From positions 19,388,001-19,452,000 of the forward strand of contig BSBM01000150.1 of NCBI GenBank assembly GCA_027924585.1: a DNA stretch of 64,000 nt, written 5' to 3'. The notes under the pieces were generated by a model. The model did no database searches, was not told the origin of the DNA, and saw nothing but the letters and a program-made list of their open reading frames with translations. Positions 1 to 13,279 of this stretch are shown piece by piece (positions within the stretch are counted from its first letter, which is position 1; every line of letters begins with the position of its first letter). A program made the position numbers and the translations under genes. The DNA comes from Larix kaempferi. Its lineage: Eukaryota > Streptophyta > Pinopsida > Pinales > Pinaceae.

Positions 1-1530
1 CTAGGTTCCAGGCGATTACGTCACCTCTGGGAGCAATTTTCATTAAAAATGCAACAAAAAGGCATTTTAATGCTAGAAAAAGCCAAAATGCACAAAATGA
101 CAAGAGTAAAAAAGTCAAAAAATATTATATAAAAACATATGGAAAGGGAAGGCACATGGTTTAATAAGGTATACGATCATGTTCAAAGATATAAGCACAT
201 ATTTTTACCCAAACTTTGGATAGCAGTGGAATAACAATAATGGGATGTGAGCCCTCCCTTATTCACGTGAGCGGATGGTGGAGTTTCCAATAGCTTGGGC
301 GAGAGTTACAAGGGAAATGGGCGCCCCTCTTGTGAGGTGGCTGCCACCTCTCACCTCACACCGACCGAATATTACAACATATGTGATTTGCCAACAATAA
401 AGGATGTGCGAATCATGTCTAAGTTAGTGCGAGTCCTCTTTTGGGCGTCAAGCCTTGAGATGGCAGCTCGTGAATGGTTGGTGGAGTTGCCAAGGCTTTG
501 GAGAGAGGCGCCCTTCCCATGTGGCTGCCTTCTCATCCCCCATCACACAAATCAAGGGATTGCATTGGAGTTAACTCCAACACTTGGCTGCCCTCTCAAC
601 CAACTCACCTCCCTCTCATGAAGTCAACTTTCTCCTCTTGGAAGCTATATAAGCAAGCTCTTGCTCCATTGATTTTCATGGAGCATAGAACCTCTGCTCT
701 TGTATTATTTGGAACATTGTGCTTATATTAAATAAGATTTGTGAAGGCTTTGGAGGCTCATGGTTGCATTTCCCCCTATAGTTGTGAATGTTGATGAGTA
801 TTGAGGTAATATCTAGCTAAATCATTTTCTTTGTTGCAAGCCTGTAGATTAGATCTAGCTTTCTTGAATAAGTATTTGCACTTGTCAACTTACTTATTTA
901 TATTCATGCTTTCAAGATCTTAGGAATAATATGTTGTATTCGGTTATACTAGTGTTCTCCTTGTCTTTATCGATGAATGTACTAGATTGATCTTGTTTGT
1001 TTTGAGAAGTGTGTAGCTTTGTCGATTGCCTAGGGTGAAGGGAATTTGGAGCTCGGTTGCATCCATCTTCTCTCCACTATAGTTGAATATATGAATCTAA
1101 CAAGTCGTGTCCCATAGATTCATCTTCTCCTTCATCTTCTATTCAAGCTTGAGCTTGAGGGTTTCTTTTCTACCATCTCTTTAAAATCAAAATCTCTTTC
1201 GGTTACTTGGTTTCTTTTGCTTAGTAAAAGATAGATCTACAAAGTACAATCTTTTATCTTCTTTTATTTAGCATATAAATCAGATCTAGATAGCTTATTT
1301 TCAATGCTAAATCCATAGATCTAAACCTAGCATTTTATACTTGAAAGTGCTTAATATTTTTTCAAATTTTTTTGCAAGTATAGAACTTGTAAGTTTATGT
1401 ATATTTGTGCATTCTAATCATTGTTTTGCAGCACTTTAGCTCACTGGATTTAACAGGTCTGCGTTTTAAAGTGAGGGATTTGAGTGACCAAGACCACAAA
1501 AAAGTGCAAAAAGCACCTCGGTGGACACCC
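1..1530. other. Unassigned AT-rich sequence, possibly a decayed LTR and leader
   Basis: No coding sequence can be supported here. Short open frames are interrupted and have no recognisable motif. A TATATAAG box at 646-653 followed by a region with AATAAG near 731 and long T-rich sequence resembles the promoter and R region of an LTR. No second copy, primer site or target duplication was found, so this stays a suggestion. The left end may continue outside the window. Confidence 0.3.
646..685 (+). promoter_or_regulatory. TATA-like box followed by a perfect 8-bp stem-loop
   Basis: TATATAAG at 646-653 is followed by TGCTCCAT (662-669) and its exact reverse complement ATGGAGCA (678-685), separated by 8 nt. 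The spacing would place the hairpin close to a transcription start. The function is inferred only from layout, and no transcript evidence is available. Confidence 0.25.
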
Positions 1531-4500
1531 AACTCATTCTACTTTACTTGTATATCATTGTAAGCCCTTAGATCCAAGTAAAATGGATTAAGAGGCATCT
1601 TTTTATTTAGAAAATTTGTAACTATTAAACGAGAGCAGTGGGATACCCTGAGCCCACACCCCATCCCCCCTGGGGGGATTTGTACTTTTGTCAAAAAAAA
1701 TTGTGATTGATTTTTTCTAACCTCACAAAGTTCACACACTCACTTTGAAAGTGTAGGGTGTATGCTTTAAATGATTTTTAGTTTTAATTCATTTCCATTT
1801 TTGCAAGCGTAACTTAGAAATAAAAGCAGTTTCGTTGCCACGAAGTATGCTCTCACCACTACCTAAAGGCATCGCCGATTAGTGGTGGTTGATCAGAAAG
1901 TGATGCATAAGCTTGGTGACTTATATCTTTTTCAGTTTTGCATTTTACTTTCCACAACACAACTTTATTTAATAAAAGCAACCCAAAGTCTCTTGAACCT
2001 CGCTGAAAAGCAGGTCAAGAGCACTCTCTATCGGAGAGCACAATGGTCATCTTTTCTCAATTTGAATAAATCATTTGCCTACACTGCGTATGCTCTAACC
2101 ACCAGTAGTTAGTCTGAGCTGAGAGATACCAAAAGCAGTTGGTAGCACTATTTAACTTTTCACAGTTAACTTAATACTCACTTAATAAAATCAACATCCC
2201 TTTTAAGATAAGTGAAAATCTGGCACTTCGGTTAGACATTGTGTGGGGAAATTCTGCTTGGGGACGCGGGAACCACTGGGACAAGACCTCAGAGCACCAG
2301 TTAGACTACATCCTCGTTGGTGTAGTGTTGAACACCACTCTCGAGACTCCGGCCAGCCCACATGTCCTTGTACGGAACCACCAATTTCTAAATTTCCGGA
2401 CATTCCTCCCTGTACCTCACGGTATCCTGGGAGCCCCACCTTTTTTCCCCTAATAAAGTTTCATACTTTAATAATTAAAATCAACCAAGACAGCACTCGC
2501 AAAACATTTCAATTTCTATTTTCATTTCAGCATACTATTTGACTCCATAAGGCACTGGTTTTTGTATTAGCTTAATATCAATATTGTGCATCTTTATTTC
2601 TTGCTGGTGAAAGCACTTGTCTAATTACAAATCACTTTGCAAAGGCTATCTTGTGACATTTTACCCTAAACTCATAATAAACTCCTAAAAACATAAAACA
2701 TTTTTTTAACTATTTCACTGGAAGCTCTAACAACCTTAGAAACATTCCTTATGGACTACCCCACTTGGCTTCGTTGGGAGTTTTTCCTAAACGGAGGAGT
2801 CAAGATCAGGTGACATCCTTGACTCGAGACTTGCTCCCAAGGGCACACTGAGCAGTAGCAAAGATTTTCTGCTGCGTTAACCAGGTGTGCTGATCCGGCG
2901 GCAACACAGACCATGTGTTATTCCCCATTCCTATCATTCATGCTGCCCTAAACACACAAAAACGCAGAATTTGGTTAGTAAATTGATACTTGAATAAATT
3001 TAATTTTGATCATTGAGAGAAAGTCCTATCTTGGATATATCATTTACAAACCTGGAGGTGATAAAATTAACTTTGAACTTGAACGTGGATCCTTACAGCA
3101 AATCTGGAAACCACTCTCTTACATACAGTATTAGCACTCTCTCATTTGGCCTTTGCTGATGATGATGCAAAATTGATTGATGATCTTTGCTCATGTGTTA
3201 GTCTTTGGATTAGATTATCTGATTAGTGAATGACATCTATTAAATGACATTTAAATGCTTTTAGTCTACATTGCTGACACATATTTGCATTGGTGAACAG
3301 TCTCTTGCATTCCATTAATTAACAATCATAATTGGCTATAATTGAATGCCAAGTAACTTACACTAATTTAGTCCTATGTCAAAGTGGTATTTGTAAACTA
3401 ATGTGGTTACTTGTGAGCTGAAAATTACGTCTGCAATACTGAACTCTAGGCCTCTATGCACTGTGTACTTTTTACATACAGATCAGAGATCTACTACAAA
3501 CCCGGAATGTTGTCTTTTTATATCAGTTGTGTCAGATCCATAGTTTATCCCTGGTGGTTGTTAATGCGAGGTACTCGTTAATTATTGATTGGTGGATGAG
3601 TCTTGTAGGCAATTATATAAATTTGAACATCACATTTGCTTCAAAGTAGTAGCTTCATCTTTATTCAGTTCTGTTATTCGGAATTGAATCCTGTAGAAAC
3701 TAGACTTTAAATCTAATCAAAATACCTTTGACAGTCTGAATTCCTTCTCAGTGGTAATTAAATGCTAATATCTGATATGATAAATTATCTTTGCTTGTCA
3801 TTGATAAATTATATGTGATATCATTATAAGAATTGATTGCGTACTGAATTGTCATTGAAAAACCACATTTTAATGTATAATAGCACATTTGGTTAGTGGT
3901 TGATTGTCAATATAGTCTTTGGATCCAATATTGATTATTCTTACATCTGTACAAGTTTCTTACTTTCCTTTATTGGTAAATGGTTGGATTGGTTAATGTT
4001 TTGGCAATACAGTCTTTTGATCCAGTATTGGTCATTGTAATACATGCTTACATGCTTATGCATCTCGTTGAATGATCTAAGTGAATTATCGATCTTGATC
4101 CTATCTTTGCACTCACTGGCATTGATCATAATATCATTGACTCCATTTAGGCACTGGTCTAACCATAAGATTGCATAGAATATATTTGGTTGGTTGTTCT
4201 AGTGTTTTACAGGTTTTCATAAGGATACTTATCCTTGGAGGTTTCGACTTCCAAAGAAGTTAGAACGGTAACCAAGGTGACATTGGGTCACTTTTCTTAT
4301 TTATGCTTGCTGGCAATTAGCCCTGCTAATTTACCCGGTAACAAAGCCCATGTACACCAGAGAAGTAAAGGTAAACTGAGAGTAACTACAAATGAACTGA
4401 TGTGAAGTGATCCTTACTTCACTCTACTAAGGAGGGTGCTTTAGTCAATTGACACAGACATCCACTTAACTCATTTTGATGCCACCTCACACCCTTATCC

Positions 4501-6576
4501 ATGTAAGTGACCTAGTTGGATCTAGTTGACCAAGGCATGCACTCTAATAACTCATTAAACTCTTCAGTGAACTTAAGCTCTTTCCACAATGCTGTTGACT
4601 CGTGTAGGGGCCCAAATCTGGCCACATGTCACAAATGAAAGCTGCCACGTGTTGTCATCTGAACTTGACATGCTAGAAGCTGCCATGTGTCATCACTTGA
4701 GAGTACCACATGTCACACATGCATGGCCCATTGCTAAAAATAGAAAATTGCTTGAATGTTTGAATATTTGGCATGCAAAAGCATGCATGCCCATGCATGC
4801 CCTTGATAGTGCCATGCAAGGCCATGCAAGTCAAACCCTGACTGCCAAAAATAGGAGTGTCATGCATGTAATCCGAAAAAGGCTCACTAGAATGATGAGC
4901 TCGCAACGATACTGAAAATATGATCATCTCTAACATGCAAACCTCTAAACCCTGTCTCCTAAAATATAGGAGTACTACCGAAAAATAGCAACTCTCCCAA
5001 ATATGACGAAACCTATGATCTATTTGTCTCTGAATCAGGAAAACATCATTGAACCAATCCTATACCTAAACTCGGTGGGAACCAACCCTGGCTAAAACAA
5101 AGTTGTCTCTAGAAACATTGTCTGAATACCAACCTTATGGAATGTGCTATCCCTTAACCTCCAAATTGAAAAGGAGTAAATTTGGGGGTTAATAGGGCCT
5201 TGTTTGTTGAAGTCGGGTTGGGCCTTTGTCGAGAGGGTCTAGACCCTTCTCTTTCTGTGCATCATCAAATGCAAATAGGCAATCCCTCAACACATCATCT
5301 TGGCAGAGTTTGGAGCCTAGCCCTTCCGACTTGAGACAGTGTTCAGTTTGGTGTCTTTTTTGTATCGAGCCCAGAGCTTCGTCAACTCGACGAAGGGGCA
5401 AGACAGGTACACGTACTTGGATTATTGTTCCTCAAAGACTAATGCCTCTTTGAGTCCTGTTATCACGCAACTTGTAGTTGCCCCTAGTGGTATCCCATCC
5501 AAGACGGTAGAGGAGACAGGCAACTAATGAGGTGACCCAAGAGATGCCACGGTTCCCAATGCAAGGTGGAAGTCACGTCAACCGAGGCACTCTTCGCTTT
5601 AGGTCAAGGTGAAACAAGACCTAGGGGGAGACCCTATAACCAATCACAGTTGATTGGACCCAAACAAAGGTTTCTAAGGGGAAGTAAATGATGAGTTACG
5701 AAAACCAATGCAAGGCTAAGTGGACCTAGAAGTTGAGGTATGGTTGAAGGTAGTTTGAGAAATTGTTAGTGTTTCAACCTATGTATGATTTAGGCCACAT
5801 AATTGGGTATGATGACAAGGTGTAGTACCAAATGTTTACACAAGTGGGTCCTATTTTCTTGGGATGTGTGAAATGGCTTTAAGTGGGCCCACAAGGTGAA
5901 GCTAAGGTGTGAAATTGGTACTAGAGGTTAGGTAATGATTAGATCTATGGATCTAAGATAAATTTAGGAGTACCCATGTACTAGATCTAAGGTTTGACAC
6001 AATTCCCAAGGAGTGCGACTTGCTTTGAGGAGGACTAGTGCCTTGTTAAATGGGCTAATGGAGTCAAAAAGGTATGTCAAAATGTAGATCGGGACACCTA
6101 GAAGCCAAGTCAAGTGGGCTAGATGAGATTGAATGGTTGGATCTTGCTAGATCTAGGTTTTCATGAAATGACCCTAAGTGGACCACAATCCCTTGAAACA
6201 AGGAATGCTACCCCCAAGGCGGATCGTCACAAAATGATGTTCTAGACCTAGGTTTCAAGGTATGGCCGTTCCAAATCCACAAAAATCTCAATCACCCACT
6301 TCCTCAAAGTGGGCAAACTCACTCACCCAAGGGAGTGCGACTTTGCTCAAGGAGGGTTAAAAGGTGGGTTAGGTGGGCCAAATCAAATCCGATGGCCACC
6401 AAACTGTAGATCCAAGTGGCTTGTACCCCAATCTATGTAGATCCCAAAAATCAAGTCAATCCAAGGGTTAGATCTTAGTAGATCTGAGTTTTAAGGTACC
6501 AAGAAATTCAAAAGGGGGTTTTAACCCCTTAAAACATGGAATGATGTCCACAAGGTAGAATTCACCAAAGTAAGAA
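1531..6576. other. Gene-free repeat-like sequence
   Basis: I see no reading frame with a recognisable domain on either strand in these 5 kb. Stretches such as 2210-2450 and 2740-2960 are more GC-rich than the rest and look like leader fragments of old retrotransposons, without proof. 4590-4880 carries a cluster of CATGCA and ATGTCAC words. 5160-5650 is also more balanced in composition, but its frames are short and overlapping. Confidence 0.4.
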
Positions 6577-6584
6577 TCTGGGGG

Positions 6585-7404
6585 CTGTGTCACCTGGTTC
6601 GAATTCGTGTTCGAGTTCGACGACCTTGAAGTTCGACAAAAAATCGGCAATGAAAATATTGGTGATAAAATTCGGCATTAAATTCGAGAGAGTATAAAAT
6701 TTGAAAATAAAAAATATATATGAGATTTTTTAATAAAATTCAATATTGTAATTAAAAACATGATAAAAATGAAAATAAAAACATTAATATATCATTTGCT
6801 AACTCACTTTAACTATAAGGTAAAAAAAAATAATAAAGGTGTATAAATTTTGTATATGTAACATGATCTATTTAATAATATTTTATTTATAAAAACACTT
6901 TACATTTTAAAAAACCATATCAACATTAATCATAAATTAAAATTATTAAGCATATATTTCAATTTTGAGTCATGTGTCGAGAAGTAACATGTGCGCGGGG
7001 GCGAGTGGTTCGACAATGGAGAGTGGAGAGCGAGGGCGAGGTGGTTCAACAGTGGTGACTGGAGAGCGAGGGCGAGGTGCACCACGTGAGCAAGAATGGA
7101 GGCATGCAGACTGGAGGATGAGGGCAAGGTACGCCACGCAAGCGACAATGGAGGTGTCTAGCACGAGAAATAAAGTTCGAGTCTCGTGTCTCGAGTTCGA
7201 TAATGGAGGCAGCATCCACGATAGCACTGGTGCAGTTGCTAGTTAGTCAACAGAACCGGAATGCGGGCAGTTAAAATCCTCGGGCGCGGGCAACGAGCTA
7301 GGGGTTACAAATTCCATCGAATTTCAACGATTAAATTCGGCACACCATGAAATTCGTCGATTTTCGAATTTTAACCTTCAAATGCGCCGAATCCGGTGAC
7401 ACAG
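6585..7404. mobile_element. Non-autonomous DNA transposon (hAT-like, 8-bp target duplication)
   Basis: The element starts CTGTGTCACC (6585-6594) and ends with its exact reverse complement GGTGACACAG (7395-7404). Similarity continues inward (TTCG-rich on both sides). It is flanked by the identical 8-mer TCTGGGGG at 6577-6584 and 7405-7412. An 8-bp target duplication with short terminal inverted repeats is typical of hAT elements, though the TIR sequence is not one I recognise. The interior (820 bp) has subterminal AAATTCG and TTCGA words, an AT-rich left half and a GC-rich right half with a 36-bp tandem repeat. No transposase motif is visible, so it would depend on an enzyme made elsewhere. 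The open frames inside it are probably chance. Confidence 0.72.
7005..7076 (+). repeat. 36-bp tandem repeat, two copies, inside the hAT-like element
   Basis: Units 7005-7040 and 7041-7076 both begin GTGGTTC and end GAGAGCGAGGGCGAG, with a few internal differences. The GC-rich repeat contrasts with the AT-rich flanks. Confidence 0.8.
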
Positions 7405-7412
7405 TCTGGGGG

Positions 7413-10400
7413 TAGGTTATCAAGTGTGTAGATTACCAATCAAGTGGGATCTCACCTACCCATGTGCTAGATCTAACCAAACAAGCCTCTCTCTAGGAAG
7501 TGCGATTTGGGTTCAAGAGGGCTTTTTGCCTTGAAAAGTGTGTCAATTCTAAACCAATCACCACCAAACTATAGATCCAACTAGGGGTGGATGCTATAGA
7601 GGTGGGTTTTCAATATCTCTTCAAAAGCAAGGCTAGATCTAAGTAGATCTAAGAAAAACCAAAAACAAGGGTTTTAATCAATTAGGGTTTTTATGATCTA
7701 GAAATTATGGATGATTCAAGGAAGAAGAAGATCATACCTCTTGGAGCATACCTGGATGAAGAGATGAATGCTAGTTGAGACGAGGATTACTTTGCCAAAG
7801 ATCAAATGGAGAATTCTTGAAGCCCTCTTGCCAAATCGATTTTCCCAAGCCACATGTGATTCCCTCTAACCTGTCAAACCAAGGAGCAAAGCATCAATCA
7901 GTTTAACATGTTGAAGGTAGATACAAGCAAGAGAGAGATAAACAAAGAATAGTTGACACAAAGGCAAAACCACTCCCTGTCAAACCAAAACGTCTTCCTC
8001 CAAGCTTGAAGGGCAAGCCTCCCCACCAATTCGCACTTGTCCAAAAACGTCCTCTTAACCTGTAAATAAGATATGGCGAATATGCAAGATAGCTACAATA
8101 GATCCTCCAGTGCAATGGACAAAAGCATTTACAATCGAAACAACCAACATCCACTCCAATCCAAGCATGTACTCCAAAAGATAGAAATTTTATTCCAAGA
8201 GCCAAGAGCCAAAAATCTCTAGATAATTTTTACAATGAGAGGCTCCCTCCTTAAATAGGATGGGGAGAGAGTACAATCCTAACCACTTTTTACATGAGTG
8301 GCTAAGATTAAAAGATCAAAAGATCTAATCAACGGCTAACAATAAATCATAACAATACATCACATGGATCCCCCAATCTAATGATAGCGCCCCCACTAAA
8401 TGGTACAAAAAGAGGGTGACGTCATCCACTAGAGAAGTATGAGTACCAAAATCCACCTCATAGTGACTAGGACATGACAATATAAGCACATGGTGGGGCT
8501 AGGAGGCATCAATCCTTACTAGCTCATCCCCAAGGCACAATAAAATGATAAAATATGTCCAAGATAATATAAATGATCAAATCTGTCCTCAAAATCTGTG
8601 ACAGACTAGCAGTAAAAGACCTCCTGTGATCAATGTGGGCATACCCACATGGTGAAAACTGGCTGGAAGATAGTGAGATCACCCTGGAAGACCTCTGTGA
8701 AAACCAAATGCCAAAACCTTGCCTCAATTGCCCAAATCGATTTCCTCAGTGACCACTTTATCCCATTTTTTAACTGCCTCGGTAACTGTGAAAGTGCCAA
8801 AACTGCCTCCTAGGGCATCTGCGCTGTCCATCTGAGCCCACCAGGCTCTCCAGAAGGGGGGGTAAATGGTAAAAACAAGTGGCTGGACCACCCCCTTCAT
8901 CATCAGTGCCCTAGGTGAACTAGCCTCTCAGGGCCCCTGCTGCTCAGGCTGGGAAATCAGCCCCAAATCTGGTCAACAAGTGTAAAACTGCATCAATCAC
9001 TGTCAAAAGTGCCCGGAACTGAAAGATAAGTGTCTCATTGGATCCAGAAGACCCAAATCCACTAGAAATGTGTACTCATACACCATGGGTTGCCCTAATG
9101 GGCCAACTGTAGGGTCCACCATATATGGACAATGTACAATCTGCTAATCTGAAGTAATAAATAAATCTGCTGAATTGGATCAATCATCATCTGCATCATA
9201 TGTCTATCATATGATATCATCATCAAGCATGTGGGACCATCAATCATCATCAATAGGCATCTATACATGGCCCACATCATCACAGATCCCAATAATGTAC
9301 AACCAAGGATAAATCACATCAGTAGACTAGGACATGCTTCTCTAATCATTTTCACAGCCTAGCTCAAAGTATAAGATCCATTCAGTGGCATTAATCAAGT
9401 TAACATATTCCTTTGTTATATAAAATTAATTGCACAATAATTCAAATGACAAACTCACCCATTGGACATGGTCAAACTGCTAGTGAAGGATGAAGGCTAG
9501 GAACAAGGTTGGGCAAAGGGGTTGACCTGTCTAACTCAACTCAAAAATACTTTGGACTGGGAGAAAGGGGAAAGCTACAAACTCTGTGCTGGACAAAATA
9601 ACACGGGGGATGGCTGTGTCTCACAAATGGATAAGTTGTTTAGAGAGTGCTTATTCAACTTAGGCATCATGTCTACATCAAGTTGATCCAGGTTCATTAG
9701 GATCATTCAATTTTATTTCATGGCCTTTTCGGCCTACATAACCCTTCGGATCTCAGGTGTGCTGATAAGCACAATTAGTTGCAGCTTTCATCCAGGGCAT
9801 GTTTTTTTCAAATACATATAAGGTCAGCAATTGTTTAGATATGACTTTTAAGAGCCATTGCTTTTTGGACCTTTCTTATACTCTTTGAGGAGTATTTTTT
9901 TTTTAGCTATTCATCCTTCTTGCCCCTTTTTTTAGTTTCCATGGGCAAATTTATAAGTTTCCATAGGTAGAACATGAGCTTTCAGTTTTAGCCAACAACA
10001 TCTCAAGTGACTAGGGGGAGTTCGAGCCAATGCCAAACATCGGGACAATCGACCAGAATGATTTAGGCCTACAATCCAACTCACCAAAGGCAAGTTTTGT
10101 CACCAACCCAGAGCCGAGACACTGAATATACAGGGATGTGGTCCAAACACAGAGGTAGAAAAATGGGGACGTCCTCGGTATCAGAAAGTCAAATGAGACA
10201 GGTCGAGGTTTAAAGTCAAATAGGAAGGTCATGTATGGATGGAGTCAAGTGAATATGAAGCCTACACTAACAGACAACTGGTGTCAGGAAAGACCATATC
10301 TATGTAAGGTGAAAAACCAGTGGGTTTTGTTAAATGACCTAAATGTGCAGGTAATTGTCCATTTTATGATTTATAGTTCATTTTAAACAGTTTGCCACAT

Positions 10401-11039
10401 CAGGAATAATATACCCAGCAGATGCTATGAACATGACTAAATCAACAAGATAATAATCCACAGTCAATGATAAAGCATCCATAGATTATACAACATCATC
10501 ATAATAATAATCATCATGTACCATCTGAAACACTGCTGCCATACATCTCTAAGCACTGAACTGAAACTGTATGGGATAAAGGGTCACATCAGTCATCAAA
10601 TCTGAACTCTCAAGGCTCAGCCTTGACACAAGGTCTAAATAATATACTGCTCTGATCATGAGTGATCCAAAATATATAGCCATGCTCTGGAATAATGAAA
10701 GCTCTGGAATGTGCAGATATCTGCTGAACAAGGTCAGTAGCCCTGCTACTAGTGTGATAACAAGTCCTCCACGTTGAGCTCGATGTTGGTTCCTGGGGGT
10801 CTTGACTCTTCTGGAGTCCATAGGTATTCAGATGGACTAGCTCCCTCTACTCAGATATTCCCTAGATGCTCATGGCTGCCTTCTCTCCACCAAACATGAG
10901 TTGAACTAGATCATCAGGGATGACATTTACAAGCAATTTATTTAGATCACTTGGGTTAACCCTCGAGGCGGGTTATGCCCAAAGATGGTCGTCTATGGTG
11001 AGCACTTCTTGGAATTGAGAGATGAAACCATTATATGAC
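7413..11039. other. Gene-free stretch with a minus-strand LTR-like core
   Basis: No protein motif is seen. On the minus strand a TATTTAAGG box (about 8248-8257) precedes an AATAAAATTT signal (8185-8194) by about 60 nt, with a doubled GGCTCTT word between them. That arrangement resembles the promoter and polyadenylation core of an LTR read right to left. Neither LTR ends nor a partner copy could be found. 9095-9300 and 10,480-10,530 are rich in ATC/ATA triplets. The rest shows nothing I can name. Confidence 0.3.
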
Positions 11040-11365
11040 TGTGGTACACCCTCCATCATTGGATGCACACTCTTAACATCCCTCTAGGCCATATCAGAGT
11101 AGGCTCCCATAGGCTACAGGTAGAGGCTGATCACCAGATTGACCAATTAGAAAGGATTTTCCAGCTCTGCCAACTTTAGGAGATTGAGACTGAGGAGCAC
11201 TTCATTTTTCGTTGCCCCATCTACTGCAAGATCGGAGAGAGGTTCCATTGCTTATTCAAAGAGGCCCAGACTCCAATTTCTTTAGATTCCCAAATCATAG
11301 ATGTTTGGACCTTTACTTACAGGACACCTCCTAGCTTCGCTCTCAGACCATCCAACCACCTCTGA
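11040..11365 (+). pseudogene. LINE ORF2 C-terminal fragment (zf-RVT region)
   Basis: One frame from 11,063 runs to TGA at 11,363-11,365 with a single internal TAG (11,177-11,179). It contains the string ETEEHFIFRCPIYC preceded by a Leu-Cys pair (QLCQ), the cysteine/histidine arrangement found after the reverse transcriptase in plant non-LTR retrotransposons. Upstream, a GHIRVGSHRL string matches the basic stretch that usually precedes this zinc-binding motif. The reverse transcriptase and endonuclease are missing, as expected for a 5'-truncated LINE. About 600 bp of possible 3' untranslated sequence follows, ending in an AATAAA-containing, ATCTT-rich tail near 11,948-11,972. Confidence 0.55.
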
Positions 11366-12216
11366 GACCAGCCTCCACTCAACATATCACTTCGTTTTTA
11401 CAGTGCTCCCTTCTGTTCAGGGCACCAAGAGACAAACGGATAGTGACCCAAGCCTCGACCCTAGATCAATACGACGTCGGAGGACCACCCACACTTCACA
11501 AAGACAGCAGCATTTCCAATCCATATCTCACACCAGCAATCAACGGAGATCATCCAAACTACAGTGACGAACCTACTCCTCTAGTCAGCAGCACAGTAAG
11601 TCATCCAACTCCCCTTTCGACACTTCCTCTATATAGTCATCTATCCTGAGCTTCCTCCATTCGGCCTCAAATGCTAGGGGAGACAAATCCAATAGATTGT
11701 GAGACACACATTGCATTACTCATTGCTATCTTCCAAATCCAAATCCTGGATCTACCTGTATTGTTCATCTTTCTTCGTGAGCGACCTCCCGTCTTAGAGC
11801 CTAGAGCATGTTTCTGCATGGTTTAGTTTATTTTTGCTTTATGCATATTATTTCTTATAAGAGCTGCTTTAGCACTCCCACTTTGTGTTGACATCATTGT
11901 AACAAGCAATCCCTTTAACCTACTTTCACGATCACTTGTCGAACATTAATAAAATTATCTTTTCTTATCTTATCTAAACAACGCCAAAATTTTCCATAAA
12001 CTGTATAAAATCCTTACAAATTTGAATATTTTTACAAAAATATCACCAAACATTTTATGGTTGGAAATTTAAGAATTAGTAAGATACGCCAATGTTTCTA
12101 ACTGATTTCTTTCTATGGATGGTTCTACTTATTTGAATCCACATGACCCTGATGGGCATATATGGAACACAATACTCAATCATTCATCAAGCTAATGTGT
12201 CATAAATTGGGAGTCA
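11366..12216. other. Probable LINE 3' untranslated region and unassigned sequence
   Basis: 11,366-11,972 follows the LINE fragment without a break. It ends with AATAAAATTATC and a TTTCTTATCTTATCT tail, which I take as the LINE 3' end. 11,973-12,216 shows nothing identifiable. Confidence 0.3.
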
Positions 12217-12925
12217 ATGTGAGCACCTAGAGATGGACACATGTTTATGGACGAGCTTAATGGACTACTTCACAATTGGGGCTATTACTTGTACATGGGA
12301 ACCTAACTTATGGACAAGCTTCCAAGACTACTTCGGCGTTGTAACCAACCCTTCCTCAAACTACTTTAGCATTGTGATGAACGCTCGTACATTGGACCCT
12401 AGTTTATGGTTGTACATCCTCACTACAAGCATTCAGGGCAACACTTTTCAAAGGGGGGTGAAATGGGGGGTCGAAGGGCCCATTAGAGTAATAATAGTGT
12501 AGGTATGGTGGTCATTCGATGTAAGGTGGATTAGGTCCACTATGTTTGTTACTATCAAATAAGGCCCATTAGTTAGATGGAATAAATGTAATGTGGCCTC
12601 ATTAAAGAAGGTCCACTAGGTAGTTAGGAAGTGGTTATGATAAGGATTCTCTAGCCAATTATAAATAAGGATGGAATCCTTGTTATGGAGAATGTATTGG
12701 AGCTTAGCTCAATAGGAAGTTGCCCCCTCGAAGAGGCAAGTGAAGAAGAGTTGATCCTGCCACAAATGATTATTGTATGGTATTGCCCTACCTTAAGGAC
12801 ATTTTGATATATGAAAAAAAGTGTAAGCATCTAGTAAAATCTTGTTTGTTATTCAATTTTAAGTGTTAAGGATAATAACATATTTATTTACTCTTTGATT
12901 CTTACATGGAGGTGATGAACATGCT
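12217..12925 (+). repeat. Possible LTR upstream of a decayed copia element
   Basis: A TATAAATAAGG box (about 12,660) is followed 50-60 nt later by GTTGCCCCCTCGAAG (12,719-12,733). The same 15-mer lies downstream of the TATA box in the GypsyA LTR, so this stretch has the look of an LTR R region. The boundaries are guesses. A purine-rich stretch (12,455-12,480) and a TGTGAG start near 12,219 are candidates for the left edge. No matching 3' LTR was found. Confidence 0.3.
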
Positions 12926-13279
12926 AATGGAGGTTTGAGGCTACAAAAGCAAAGTGGGAGGGAACCTAAGTTAGAAGCATGGAAATCAACAATCAAACAC
13001 GAGAGGTATATTTCTATTTTAACTTCTCTTTCATCTTTTTTATGGAGATCTCACTTCTCTCCCCCCCCAATAACAAAGACACAACCTCCTAGAATCAATC
13101 ACATGTTCTCCTCCTTCTTCTTCTCCCTCTTCAATAGTTTCATCTCAACTTGCACTTACCTCTTGTAATTGCAATCTTGGGAAGGTTGGGTCTATTCTCC
13201 CTTTAATTCTATCAATAGGCAAACAATCATCTATTAGGAAGGGCTTGGCACACCCATCTTCAAAATCTTCCAAAGCAAG

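Noticed and set aside
6965-7246. 93-codon frame inside the hAT-like element
   Set aside because: It follows from the GC-rich 36-bp repeat and has no transposase motif.
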